Assembly: GCF_000213805.1 (NCBI RefSeq)
Contig: NC_015556.1
Location: 2,294,001 to 2,358,000, forward strand
Length of the DNA stretch: 64,000 nucleotides
DNA from: Pseudomonas fulva 12-X
GTDB taxonomy: Bacteria; Pseudomonadota; Gammaproteobacteria; Pseudomonadales; Pseudomonadaceae
Reading direction: 5' to 3'
Shown here: positions 43,294-53,800 of the stretch, piece by piece
How the letters are laid out: each line of letters begins with the position of its first letter
Numbering within the stretch: the first letter of the stretch is position 1
The notes under the pieces: model-generated
Databases searched by the model: none
Seen by the model: the letters and a program-made list of their open reading frames with translations, nothing else
Told to the model about the DNA's origin: nothing
Made by a program: the position numbers and the translations under genes

Positions 43294-46221
43294 CTGAAAA
43301 GCCTTACCCGTGAGGAGCTTGAGTCCGAGGTTGAGCGTCTGCGCGAGGCCCTCAAAGCATATGGCGCCCAGCCTGAAACGCTGGATGAAAGTAACCGTAA
43401 AGCACAAGCAGCATCCGCCCAGAACGCAGCTCGTCAGAAGGCTGTTTTCGACAGCGCTGTCGACCTCGCGATCATCCTGACCGACCCTGCCGGCACGATT
43501 ACCGGCTGGAACAGCGCAGCGGTTCATGTGATGGGCTGGAGCGCGGAGGAGATGTTCGGCCAAAGCGTGGCGCGTATCTATATCGCCCAAGATCGAGACG
43601 ATGGATTGGTCGAGGCCGAGATGCAGCGCGCGCTCGAGCTGGGCTATGCCTCCAATGAGCGTTGGCACCTGCGCAAGGACGGTCAGTCTATCTGGGTATC
43701 TGGCGAGACCCTGCCGCTTTACTCGGAAAAACAGACGCACCTGGGCTTCATGACGATCCTGCGCGATCGTACCAAGGAGTACGTAGACAACCGTGCGATG
43801 GAAGAAACCAAGGAGCGTTATCGCCTGGCAGCCAAGGCGACCAATGACGCTATCTGGGATTGGGATCTGACGGCCAACCATGTTCTCTGGAATGATGCGC
43901 TTGCCGATGCTTATGGCCACTCGCTAGCTGCATTGGAATCCACTGGCGACTGGTGGTTGCAGCAGATACACCCGGATGACAGGGACCGCATCTACAACTC
44001 CATCCACGCTGTCATCGATGGCGAAGGCAGCTCTTGGAGTGATGAGTATCGCTTTTATCGTCATGACGGTTCCTACGCAGAAGTGTTAGACCGTGGCCAC
44101 GTCATCCGTGGCAGTGATGGCAAGGCACTGCGCATGATCGGGGCAATGCTCGACCTCACTTCCAGGCGTAAATCGGAAACGGCGCTTCGCAAGAGCGAAG
44201 AACGTTTCAGGACGATCATGGAGACGATCGAGACCGCCTTTGCCATCGTCGAGGTCAAGTTCGATGCGCAGGATAATCCTGTCGATTACCGATTCATCGA
44301 GGTTAACCCGGCGTTTGAGCGTGAGTCGGGAGTCAACTTGCTCGGCAAGTGGGTGACCGAATATGCGCCGGAGCTGGAGCAGTTCTGGTTCGACACTTAC
44401 GGGCATGTCGCTAAAACACGTGAGCCCCTTACCTTTGAAAGCTACGCCAACACCTTCGAGCGATGGTTTGACGTCAAGGCTGTGCCGGTGGGCGACCCCT
44501 CAGAGAGGCAGCTAGGCGTCTTTTTCAATGACGTTACAGCTAGGCGCAACGCACAGGAGCGCCTGCAGGCCAGCGAGGCGCTTGCCCGCCAGAATATTGA
44601 GCGCGTCCAGCTCGCATTGGCAGCAGGGGCGATCATCGGCACATGGCATTGGCACGTATTGACTGATCGTTTCACGGTGGACAAAGCATTTGCCGAAGCC
44701 TTTGGGCTTGACCCTGCACTTGGGTTCAAAGGGCTTAGCCTTGAGCAAATTATTGCGACTGTTCACCCAGATGATCGAGAGGGCGTTATTGCTGCAATCG
44801 ACGACGTATTTGCCCGAGGAGGAGCTTTTTCCCATCAGTACCGCGTAAAGCGTACGGATGGGAAATATTACTGGATTGAGGCGAATGGGCGTGTCGAGCT
44901 GGCCGACGATGGCACCGCGCTGAACTTCCCAGGGGTGCTGATCGATGTTGAGGAGCGTCGAGCGCTCATGGATGAGCGAGACCGTGCGACCGCGGCGCTA
45001 AGATCGCTTAACGATACCCTGGAACAGCGCGTTGCGGAACGTACCGCAGACCTGATGAAGGCTGAGGAAAAACTGCGCCAGTCGCAAAAAATGGAAGCGG
45101 TTGGTCAGCTTACGGGTGGCCTGGCTCACGATTTCAACAATCTGCTGGCAGGGATCTCCGGGTCTTTGGAAATGATGGCTGTGCGCATCGCTCAAGGCCG
45201 AGTGGCAGAGCTGGAAAAGTATATTCTGACGGCCCAGGGCGCTTCCAGGCGCGCCGCTGCGCTGACGCACCGTCTCTTGGCGTTTTCCCGTAGGCAAACG
45301 CTCGATCCGCGCCCCACCGACGTGAATACGCTGCTGGAGGGCATGGCCGAGCTCATACAGCGTACGGTAGGCCCGAGTATCACGCTCGAGACTGTCGGAG
45401 CGACTGACATCTGGCCGGTGAAGGTCGACGCTAGCCAACTTGAAAACGCGCTGCTCAATCTGTGCATCAACGCCCGCGACGCAATGCCCAGCGGGGGGCG
45501 AATAAAGATTGAAACGGCCAACCGCTGGATGGACCGTGAAGTTGCTCGAACCCATGATCTCACCGAAGGGCAGTACCTTGCCTTGAGCGTCACCGACACG
45601 GGTGTGGGCATGACGCCCGAGGTGATCGCCAAGGCCTTCGACCCATTTTTTACGACGAAACCGATAGGGCATGGCACGGGCCTGGGTCTGTCGATGATCT
45701 ATGGTTTCGCGAAACAGTCAGGTGGACAGGCACGTATCCGCTCCGAAGTGGGTGTCGGGACGACCCTGACTCTCTATCTCCCACGATACTTCGGCAGCGT
45801 GGACGCAGCGCGCGAGGAGCTCTATTCCAGTGCCGTGGAGCTTTCAGAACGCGGCGAAACGATACTCGTCGTCGATGATGAGCCGACGATTCGCATCCTG
45901 TTGGTCGAGGCGTTGAGCGAGCGAGGCTACTCGGTGATCGAGGCAGCTGATAGCGTTGCTGGCCTCAAGGTGCTGCGCTCTGATGTTCATATCGATCTGC
46001 TGATCAGCGATGTAGGTCTTCCTGGCGGTATGAATGGGCGGCAAATGGCTGATGCCGGCCGAGAGCTTCGCCCAGGTCTCAAAACACTTTTCATAACCGG
46101 GTACGCAGCAAATGCTGCCATCGGGGACGGGCATCTGCAGCCAGGGATGCAGGTGATAACCAAGCCATTCTCAGTGGACTCACTCATCACAAGGGTTCAA
46201 GAGCTAATAGATGCAGAATAG
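43294..46221 (+). CDS. Multi-PAS hybrid histidine kinase with C-terminal receiver, CTG start
   Basis: A 975-residue sensor if read from CTG 43294, which has a GAGGG site seven bases upstream and gives MKSLTREELESEVERLREAL, a coiled coil leading into PAS 1. No ATG, GTG or TTG exists in frame between the upstream stop and GTG 43528, and that GTG lies inside PAS 1 (GTITGWNSAAVHVMGW). PAS/PAC domains run to about 560. The phosphoacceptor block is GGLAHDFNNLLAG near 612. The HATPase has LNLCINARDAM, VTDTGVGM and GHGTGLGLSM. The receiver aspartate is in LLISDVGLPGG near 905. A cytoplasmic sensor whose signal is unknown. Confidence 0.88.
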   Translation: MKSLTREELESEVERLREALKAYGAQPETLDESNRKAQAASAQNAARQKAVFDSAVDLAIILTDPAGTITGWNSAAVHVMGWSAEEMFGQSVARIYIAQDRDDGLVEAEMQRALELGYASNERWHLRKDGQSIWVSGETLPLYSEKQTHLGFMTILRDRTKEYVDNRAMEETKERYRLAAKATNDAIWDWDLTANHVLWNDALADAYGHSLAALESTGDWWLQQIHPDDRDRIYNSIHAVIDGEGSSWSDEYRFYRHDGSYAEVLDRGHVIRGSDGKALRMIGAMLDLTSRRKSETALRKSEERFRTIMETIETAFAIVEVKFDAQDNPVDYRFIEVNPAFERESGVNLLGKWVTEYAPELEQFWFDTYGHVAKTREPLTFESYANTFERWFDVKAVPVGDPSERQLGVFFNDVTARRNAQERLQASEALARQNIERVQLALAAGAIIGTWHWHVLTDRFTVDKAFAEAFGLDPALGFKGLSLEQIIATVHPDDREGVIAAIDDVFARGGAFSHQYRVKRTDGKYYWIEANGRVELADDGTALNFPGVLIDVEERRALMDERDRATAALRSLNDTLEQRVAERTADLMKAEEKLRQSQKMEAVGQLTGGLAHDFNNLLAGISGSLEMMAVRIAQGRVAELEKYILTAQGASRRAAALTHRLLAFSRRQTLDPRPTDVNTLLEGMAELIQRTVGPSITLETVGATDIWPVKVDASQLENALLNLCINARDAMPSGGRIKIETANRWMDREVARTHDLTEGQYLALSVTDTGVGMTPEVIAKAFDPFFTTKPIGHGTGLGLSMIYGFAKQSGGQARIRSEVGVGTTLTLYLPRYFGSVDAAREELYSSAVELSERGETILVVDDEPTIRILLVEALSERGYSVIEAADSVAGLKVLRSDVHIDLLISDVGLPGGMNGRQMADAGRELRPGLKTLFITGYAANAAIGDGHLQPGMQVITKPFSVDSLITRVQELIDAE

Positions 46222-46604
46222 CCTGACGTCACCATGAGTTAAGGACAAAGTCCTCGCACTTACTTTTGCATACTGGACGTCTGATTATTGGTCGGTAGTG
46301 TTAAGCAGGGCGAGATGGGGGAAAAGATCTGGTTGCTTCGCTAGGACTCGTAAGGTCGATTCGAGGTCAGCCAGGATGAGCGCTTTCAGCTGGACGTTGT
46401 TGTATTGATCTGTGCTGAGTGTTCGGGTGGCCAAAACTGAATATTCATATATAAATAGGCACTTGCTAATGCGTTGTGAGTGAAATGCAGAGATTGTGCG
46501 TCGTCAGGGCTGTAGGGGAGATGGGGCAGAGGGGGCGAGTCAGGCTGATAGTAGCCAGGTATGCGATCTTCTCTGGATGCTCGATCACCAAGATGTGAAC
46601 GTGC
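46222..46604. other. Intergenic region
   Basis: About 380 bp between the convergent hybrid kinase and Crp/Fnr genes. No supported gene. GGACAAAGTCC near 46243 is a short palindrome, and no clear terminator was found. Confidence 0.5.
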
Positions 46605-47327
46605 TCAGCTGTGTAACGACATATAGGATAGCAATCGATCAGTTTCCCTTTTTACCACGGCATAACATTCGCAACTCAGTTGTTCCAGTTGTTTGCGATT
46701 AAGCACCGTAATGTGGCCACGGCTGTATTTGATCACCCCCTGGCGTTGCAGCTTGCCAGCCGCCTCAGTAACACCCTCGCGGCGTACGCCGAGCATGTTG
46801 GCAATCAATTCCTGGGTCATTGTCAGTTGGTTACCGGGCAGGCGATCGAGTGACAACAACAGCCAGCGGCATAGCTGCTGGTCAATCGAATGATGGCGGT
46901 TACACACCGCGGTCTGCGACATCTGGGTGATCAGGGCCTGGGTGTAGCGCAGCATCAGCACCAGAAACTCGCCATGGCGATTGAATTCTTCCTTCAGGCG
47001 CGGTGCCGGCAGGCGATAGGCATAGCCACCACTTTGCACCACCGCACGGCTTGGGGTGCTCTCACCGCCCATGAATAGCGAGATGCCCACCAGCCCTTCG
47101 TTACCGACCACGGCAATTTCCGCGCAGGCACCATTTTCCATGACATTGAGCAGGGAGACGATGGAATCGGTGGGGAAATACACATGACGCACGGATTCCC
47201 CGGACTCATAGAGCACTTGCCCGAGCGGCAGGGAGACGTGCTCCAGGTGTGAAAAGAGCCTCTGCTGGACTTCGCCAGGCAAAGCAGCCAACAAGTGGTT
47301 CTGCTGCGGCATGTAGTCGTCGGGCAT
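46605..47327 (-). CDS. Crp/Fnr-family transcription regulator
   Basis: A 240-residue regulator. The cyclic-nucleotide-binding-like domain covers about 25-125 (LPLGQVLYESGESVRHVYFP, GNEGLVGISLFMGG). The winged helix-turn-helix is TQELIANMLGVRREGVTEAA. No cysteine set of the Fnr iron-sulphur type is seen in the N-terminus, so it is not an oxygen sensor of that kind. ATG 47327 follows AGGGA; a TTG at 47342 is in frame but less likely. It is the last gene of the glucan-synthase minus-strand cluster. Its targets are unknown. Confidence 0.9.
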   Translation of the reverse strand: MPDDYMPQQNHLLAALPGEVQQRLFSHLEHVSLPLGQVLYESGESVRHVYFPTDSIVSLLNVMENGACAEIAVVGNEGLVGISLFMGGESTPSRAVVQSGGYAYRLPAPRLKEEFNRHGEFLVLMLRYTQALITQMSQTAVCNRHHSIDQQLCRWLLLSLDRLPGNQLTMTQELIANMLGVRREGVTEAAGKLQRQGVIKYSRGHITVLNRKQLEQLSCECYAVVKRETDRLLSYMSLHS

Positions 47328-47352
47328 GGAATCCCTTGGCAATTTATTCTAA

Positions 47353-47607
47353 TTAACCCTTCACTATACGCTTCGCAAACGCCTGGCTCGGTTCGTTGCC
47401 GCACATAGTCGTCCAGGTGCCTTGCCGCAGGCTGTCGATGCTGATCAGATCCTGGCCCCTGTCGAACAAGCGCTGATAACACTTGAGCTGGTTTGATGAG
47501 GCGTGAACGTGGGTGATGGTCGCCGAGTCGTCCGGGCGGACGTCGCGACGAGTGACCCGGATGATGTTGCCCGAACTCTGTGCGACGACGAAGTAGGCAG
47601 CGAGCAT
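47353..47607 (-). CDS. Small hypothetical protein
   Basis: An 84-residue protein with a good AGGAGA site before ATG 47607. The sequence YFVVAQSSGNIIRVTRRDVR, CYQRLFDRGQDLISIDSLRQ shows no known domain. The location between the Crp/Fnr gene and the CsbD-like gene suggests an operon. Codon use resembles the neighbours. Confidence 0.55.
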   Translation of the reverse strand: MLAAYFVVAQSSGNIIRVTRRDVRPDDSATITHVHASSNQLKCYQRLFDRGQDLISIDSLRQGTWTTMCGNEPSQAFAKRIVKG

Positions 47608-47632
47608 GGCGATCTCCTGGGCAGGTTGTCGG

Positions 47633-47848
47633 TCAGGTAGTGCGGTGCCGCTCGAAGAAACTCACGACCTGCTTGCGTGCTTCATCGTGCGTCATGTCGC
47701 AGCGGCTGTGGATCAGCGTGGTGAGCTTGTCCAGATCGCCGCCAGACTTGAGCAGTTCGTTGCGCGTGAGTTCGTGCCAGATGATATGCGCCGGCCCTAC
47801 CAACCGCTTCCATTTCCCTTCGATGATCGTGCTCAATGGTCTGTCCAT
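47633..47848 (-). CDS. CsbD-like stress protein
   Basis: A 71-residue protein with the CsbD/YjbJ pattern: STIIEGKWKRLVG near the start, a long helical middle and a KQVVSFFERH ending, as in general-stress proteins of about 60-70 residues. The first 16 bases of the gene overlap the end of the glucan-synthase gene, so translation may be coupled. The resemblance is modest, and function is not known for the family. Confidence 0.6.
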   Translation of the reverse strand: MDRPLSTIIEGKWKRLVGPAHIIWHELTRNELLKSGGDLDKLTTLIHSRCDMTHDEARKQVVSFFERHRTT

Positions 47849-50800
47849 TGTCGTTCCTCGTGCCTTATCGCGTTAGGGGGCCTGCTGTGAGTGTCCATCC
47901 AGCGCCCGTCGTGTGCCAGGATCTGGTCTGGCCATTGAATCTCTACCCGATGCTCCACGCCGTCATCGATCAAGGTAATGCTGTCGCCCTGCAGCAGTGT
48001 GCCATCCAGGTGCACGGTCGCATCGCCTGACGCATTACAAAACAGGACGATTCGGTAGGTCGCGGAGCCAAAGCGGTAGCGCAGGCTGAATCCGCGCCAG
48101 CCCGCCGGCAGTACCGGCTGCATGCGCAACTGCGTACCGCTGCGCTGCAGACCGAGCAGTGACTCGACGATCAGCCGGTACATCCAACCGGCCGAGCCGG
48201 TGTACCAGCTCCACCCGCCACGGCCTTCATGCGGCGGCATGCCGTAGACATCGGCGGCCACCACATAGGGCTCGACCTTGTAAGTGGCGATGGCCACGGC
48301 GCTGTTGCCGTGGCTGACCGGGTTGATCAGGTGCAGCAGCTCCCACGCCCGGGCGCTGTCGCCCAGTTCGGCGAAGGCCATGCTTGCCCACACCGCCGCG
48401 TGGGTGTACTGGCCGCCATTCTCGCGCACGCCGGGCACATAGCCCTTGATGTAGCCGGGGTCGAGAACGCCTTGGTCGAACGGTGGCGCAAGCAGCTGCA
48501 CCAGGCCGATGTCGCGGCGCAGCAGATGCCGTTCCAGTGAGTCCATGGCAGTGCGTCGGCGCCCGTCGGGGGCCGCGCCGGAAAGCACCGACCAGCTCTG
48601 GGCGATGGAGTCGATGCGGCACTCGTCGTTGCCCGTCGAGCCCAAAGGCGTGCCATCGTCGAAATAGGCGCGGCGATACCAGTCGCCATCCCAGGCGTGG
48701 GCGTCGAGGCTCAGCCTCAAGGCATCGGCCTGTTCGTCGCAGCGCCTGGCGAACTCGGCGTCACCGTTGAGCAATGCGGTGGTGGCGAAGCGACGCAGCA
48801 CGTCGTAGCCGAAGAAACCCAGCCACACGCTTTCGCCTTTGCCCCCTTCGCCGACGCGGTTCATGCCGTCATTCCAATCGGCATGCCCCATCAGCGGCAG
48901 GCCGTGAGCGCCCCGTGCCAGGCTGTGTTCGATGGCCCTGACGCAATGCTGGTAAAGGGTTTCGCGCAGGGGAGAATGGTTCGGCAGGTCGTAATAGGAT
49001 TCCTCGCCGCTGTTTAGCAAGCGGCCTTCCAGGTAACCCACGGTTTCCGCGAGCACACTGTGATCGCCGCTGACCTGCACATAGCGGCTGGTCGCCTGGG
49101 CCAGCCACAGGTAGTCGTCGGAGCAGCCGGTACGCACACCACGATCCAGCGGCGGGTGCCACCAATGCTGCACATCACCCTCGACGAACTGGTGGGCGGC
49201 GCACAGCAGCAGGTGCTGACGAACCGCAGCCGGATCGGCATGCAGCATGGCCATGCTGTCCTGCAATTGATCACGAAAGCCGAAGGCGCCGCCGGACTGG
49301 TAATAACCGCTGCGAGCCCAGAAGCGGCAGGCGATTACCTGATACATCAGCCAGCCATTGACCAGCACATCCACGGCCGGCTCCGGGGTTTCGATCTGAA
49401 CCTTGCCCAAGGTGTCCTGCCAATGGTCGCGTACGCGCTCCAGCTCGGCCTTGGCGACGTTGCTGCCGCGCATGCGCTGCACCAGACGCGAGGCGGTCCT
49501 GGCATCCTGCGCAGCCCCCAGTCGGAAGGTCACGCTGCGTTGCTCGTCGGCAGCCAGCTGCAGATCGACGCGCAACGCAGCGCACGGGTCGAGCCCCGGC
49601 CCGCTGCGCCCTGACAGGTGCGGCTGCGCCATGGCTGCAGGAGCGCTCAGGTTGCCGTTACGGCCGATGAAATCGCAGCGGCCGGCGGTGCTGCTGGCCA
49701 GCGGTGCATCGACATCGAAGAAAGCCACACGGCCAGGGAATTCGATGGAGTAGGCATTGCGCGCGAACAGTGCACCACTGTTCGGATCAGCCTCGCTGAC
49801 CACATGCATGGCCGATTTTTCCCGCAGATCACCCAGTACCCAGGCCACGTAGCCGGTGACCGACAGGCGCCGTGCTCGGCCGGAGACATTGTGGATTTTC
49901 AGGTGCGAGAACTTCACCGGATCCTGCAGCGATACGTAGACCCACAGCTCGCTGCGGATCCCGCCCTCCTCGTGCTCGAAGACGCTGTAGCCGAAACCGT
50001 GGCGGGTCACGTATGCGCCCTTGCCGGGGCGCGGCAGTGGGGTTGGCGACCAGTAATGGCCGCTGTCTTCATCGCGCAGGTAGATGGCCTCGTCGCCCGG
50101 GTCGCTGACCGGATCGTTACGCCACGGTGTAAGGCGGAATTCGTGGGCGTTTTCATGCCAGGTGTAGGCGCTGCCACTTTCGGAAATGACGCTGCCGAAG
50201 TTCGGGTTGGCCAGCACGTTGACCCAGGGTGCCGGCGTGGGCTGACCGGCTCGGCAATGAATGACGTACTCCTTGCCGTCGGCGCTGAAACCACCATGAG
50301 GGTTGCTGAGAATCAGCGACGAATCAGCCACTGCAACCGCTACGGCCGGTACCGGCCTGGGTAGCAGGCTGGCATCGAAGGCCGGCAGAGCGGGCTCTGC
50401 ACGGCGCCGATGAATCTGTTCGGCAAGGCTGCCGCGCTCGTCGCTGAGCACCAGGTGGGCTACGGCCAGCATTAGCACGCGGTCTTCGTTGGAAAGTTGC
50501 TGGGCGGGGCGCACAAAAATGCCGCCAGGCCTGTCCAGCAGATGCGCCTCGCTGCCCGAGGCGACCAGGCCCATGATCGCGTCCTGCAGATCCTGGCGGT
50601 AACCGGCCTGGTCTTCGTTCCAGATCACCAGGTCGACGATCATGCCCTTGTGCCGCCAATAGGCGTGGGCCTGTACCAGTTGGCGCACCAGGTCGATATG
50701 CGCGGTCGCGGAAATCTGCAGCAGCACGATGGGCCGGTCGCCGGAAATCGCCTGGCCCCACAGGCCGCTCTGGTTGCGCTGGTTGGCAGCCAGCACGCTT

Positions 50801-53800
50801 GGAGCAGCGCGCAGCGAAGGGTTGGTATAGATGATCGACGCAGCCATCTGCTCGAACAGGCGGGCATCGGCATGGGAGGTGTTGAGTTGGCGCAGCAGCA
50901 CCTGGCTGTGGGTCCAGGCCAGGTCGAAGACACGGTCGGCCAGGTGCCGATCACGGTACTTGTTGATCAGCTGCAGGCAACCGTCACGGCTGTCACTGAC
51001 GCCTGTTACCAGGTCGATGGTGGCGGTCTGGCCTGGATCCAGGGTGATCCGACAGCGGATCGCCACGATGGGGTCGAGTACCGCCCCGGCCGTGCCGGAC
51101 AGCGCTTCGGTGTCCATCGCCGCAGGGTGTGTCAGGTTGCGCCCGCGACCGATAAAGCGGGCCCGATCGGTTTCATAGGAGATCGCCGTGATGTCCACCT
51201 CATGCGCCGCCAGCAGATGGCAGAGCCACGGCACCTTCTCTTCGCTGGAACGGGGCCGCCGGCTGCACAGGATCGCCTGCAATGGAGTGAGCAATTCACT
51301 CTGTACGAACAGTTTGCTGAAGGCAGGATGCAGGGCGTCGCTGAGGGCCGGAGCCAGGACCACCTCTGCGTAGCTGGTGAGTTCCAGGGTGCGACGCTGC
51401 GCACCTCGGTTGCTGATATGCAGGCGCCGCAGTTCGATGTCGTCCTCAGGGGAAACGACGATCTCGGTGTGGGCATCGAAGTCCCGTTCTCGCACGCGAA
51501 ATTCGGCTCGGGCGTCGGTGAAGATCGCTTCGAAGCTTTGTGTCGCACGCAAGGTCGGCTGGTGCGCCGAGGACCAGAAATCACCGCTGTCGACGTCACG
51601 CAGGTAGCAGAAGGTACCGGTGTTGTCGCAGGTAATGTCCTCGTGCCAACGGGTGACCGCCATATCGTCGCACCGGCTGTAGCCACCGCCGGCATTACTG
51701 ATCATCACGTGGTAACGGCCGTTGGAAAGCAGTTGCACGGCCGGATGCCGGCGCCCCGGATCGGTGTAGACCCGCAGCTTGTTCTCGTTGACCCGGGCGA
51801 CCTTGTCTTCCAGCGACGCATTGGCGGTGTGCAGGTACTGCGCGGCGCTTTTCGGCACCCGCTCCTGCAGCAGCAGGGCGGTGGCCTGGAATTGCGGATC
51901 GGCCTCGAAGCGGCGCTGCATAGAGCGACCCTGCAGCACATGGGTCAGCGACAGCAGGCTCATGCCCTGATGGTGGGCCATGAAGGACTGAATAACGGTC
52001 GCGCTCTGCCCCGGTGGCAGTCGGGCGCTGGTGAAGTCGATGGCTTCGTACAGACCGTATCGGCCTGCCATGCCCATGTCGGCCAGGCGCTGGAGATTCT
52101 TGCAGGCCGCCTCGGGGGCGACCATCAGGGCCAATACCGAAGCATAAGGCGCCATCACCACGTCTTCGCCAAGCCCGCGTTTGAGACCCAGGCCGGGCAC
52201 GCCGAAGGCTCGGTACTGATAGTTCAGTTGTGCGTCCAGGGTGCTGTAGCCGGACTCGGATACGCCCCACGGCAGGCCCAGTTGCTGGCCGTATTCGATC
52301 TGCCGCGCGACCGCGGCGCGACAGGTCTGGTCGAGCAGGGTGTCGGCATAGCTGGGCATGACCAACATCGGCATCAGGTACTCGAACATCGAGCCGGTCC
52401 AGGACAACAGCACGGGAACCCCGCCATTGCTGGTCAACAAACGGCCCAGGGTGAACCAGCTTTCCTGAGGAAGCTGCCCCTGGGCGATGACCACGTAATT
52501 GGTCAGCCGCGCTTCCGAGGCCAGCAGGTCGTAGTAGGCGCCATCCAGACGCTGGTCATCGGCGTTGTAACCAATGGCCAGCAGTTCGCGTTGCGCGTCG
52601 TACAGGAAGGTGAAGTCCATGTCCGCCAGCTCGGCCGCCAGATCCGCCAGGCGCAGCGCCGTGGCGATGCGTTCGCTGGCGTGGGCGATCACAGCGCGTA
52701 CCTGGGCCTGCTCGGCAGTCGGCCATTGCGCTCCATCGAGCTGCGCCAGCTCATGCCAGCTGCCCGAGGCTGGAGGGTCGCCGGGCAGGGTCAGGCAAGC
52801 CAGTTCGTCATGCAGATCCTGGCAATGGGCGAGCAGTGCCTGGCGCCAGTAATCGGCCTCGACATCCGCTGACAGAGTGGATCGCAGCCCCTGGGCCAGA
52901 GCGATCAGGCGCTGCAGGACGGCGCTGATATCAGACAGGCTCTCGGCTTCGAGAGCCGGTGCCGGGGCAAGTTCGCTGAAGGCTTCATCGAGCAAGTGCT
53001 CGTCCAGGCCGCTGGCCAGCAGTGCTTCATGCAGCACGCCAAGGCTGTCGGCCACGCCTCGGCGCCAGTTCGGGCTGAGCAATGCTGCGTTCGGCAACTC
53101 GTACAGGCCTGGCCGCAACGTCAGTAGCAGGCCGGCCAGGTTGCCGCTGTCTACGGTGGAAACGTAGCGTGGCGGCAGCGGGTGCAGCGTCTGGGTGTCG
53201 TACCAGTTGTAGAAGTGGCGGCGATGGCGCTCCAGCCGCGACATGCTGGTCAGGGCGTTATCCAGCCGCGCGAGCAGGCGGCCGCCACTGAGATAGGCGA
53301 AGTCGTGAGCGGCCAGGTGCGACAGCAACGCCATGCCCATGTTGGTCGGCGATGTTCGGTGGGCGGTCACCGCCGTTGGCCGCTCCTGAATGTTGTCCGG
53401 TGGCAGCCAGTTGTCCGCAGGGCCCACATGATCGTCGAAGAAGGCCCAGGTCCTGCGCGCCAGGCGACGTAGAAACTGCTGATCCTCGAGCGATGGTGCA
53501 TAGGCGACATAGACCGCCGTCCTGCTCAGCCAGAAGGCGATGGCAGGCGCCAGCAGCCAGGCCAGCAGGAAGGGCATGGCGATGGCCAGCACCACGGGCT
53601 GACCAGACAGCAGTACGGCGACGGCGACCGCCAGCAGCGGCGCGACCCACATCAGCCGGTACAAGCCCGGCAGGTCGTTGCGACTGCTGCGCTCCACTTC
53701 TCGCGAAGGGTTCCATTGCAACAGGCGGCGCTGGCTGATCGTCATGCGCCACAGGGTACGAGCGATCGCATCCAGGCTGCTGAAGGCTTCGAAGGGCAGC

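Noticed and set aside
50497..52872. 791-residue plus-strand open frame opposite the glucan synthase
   Set aside because: High-GC antisense shadow of ndvB; no ribosome-binding site, biased residues, no domain.
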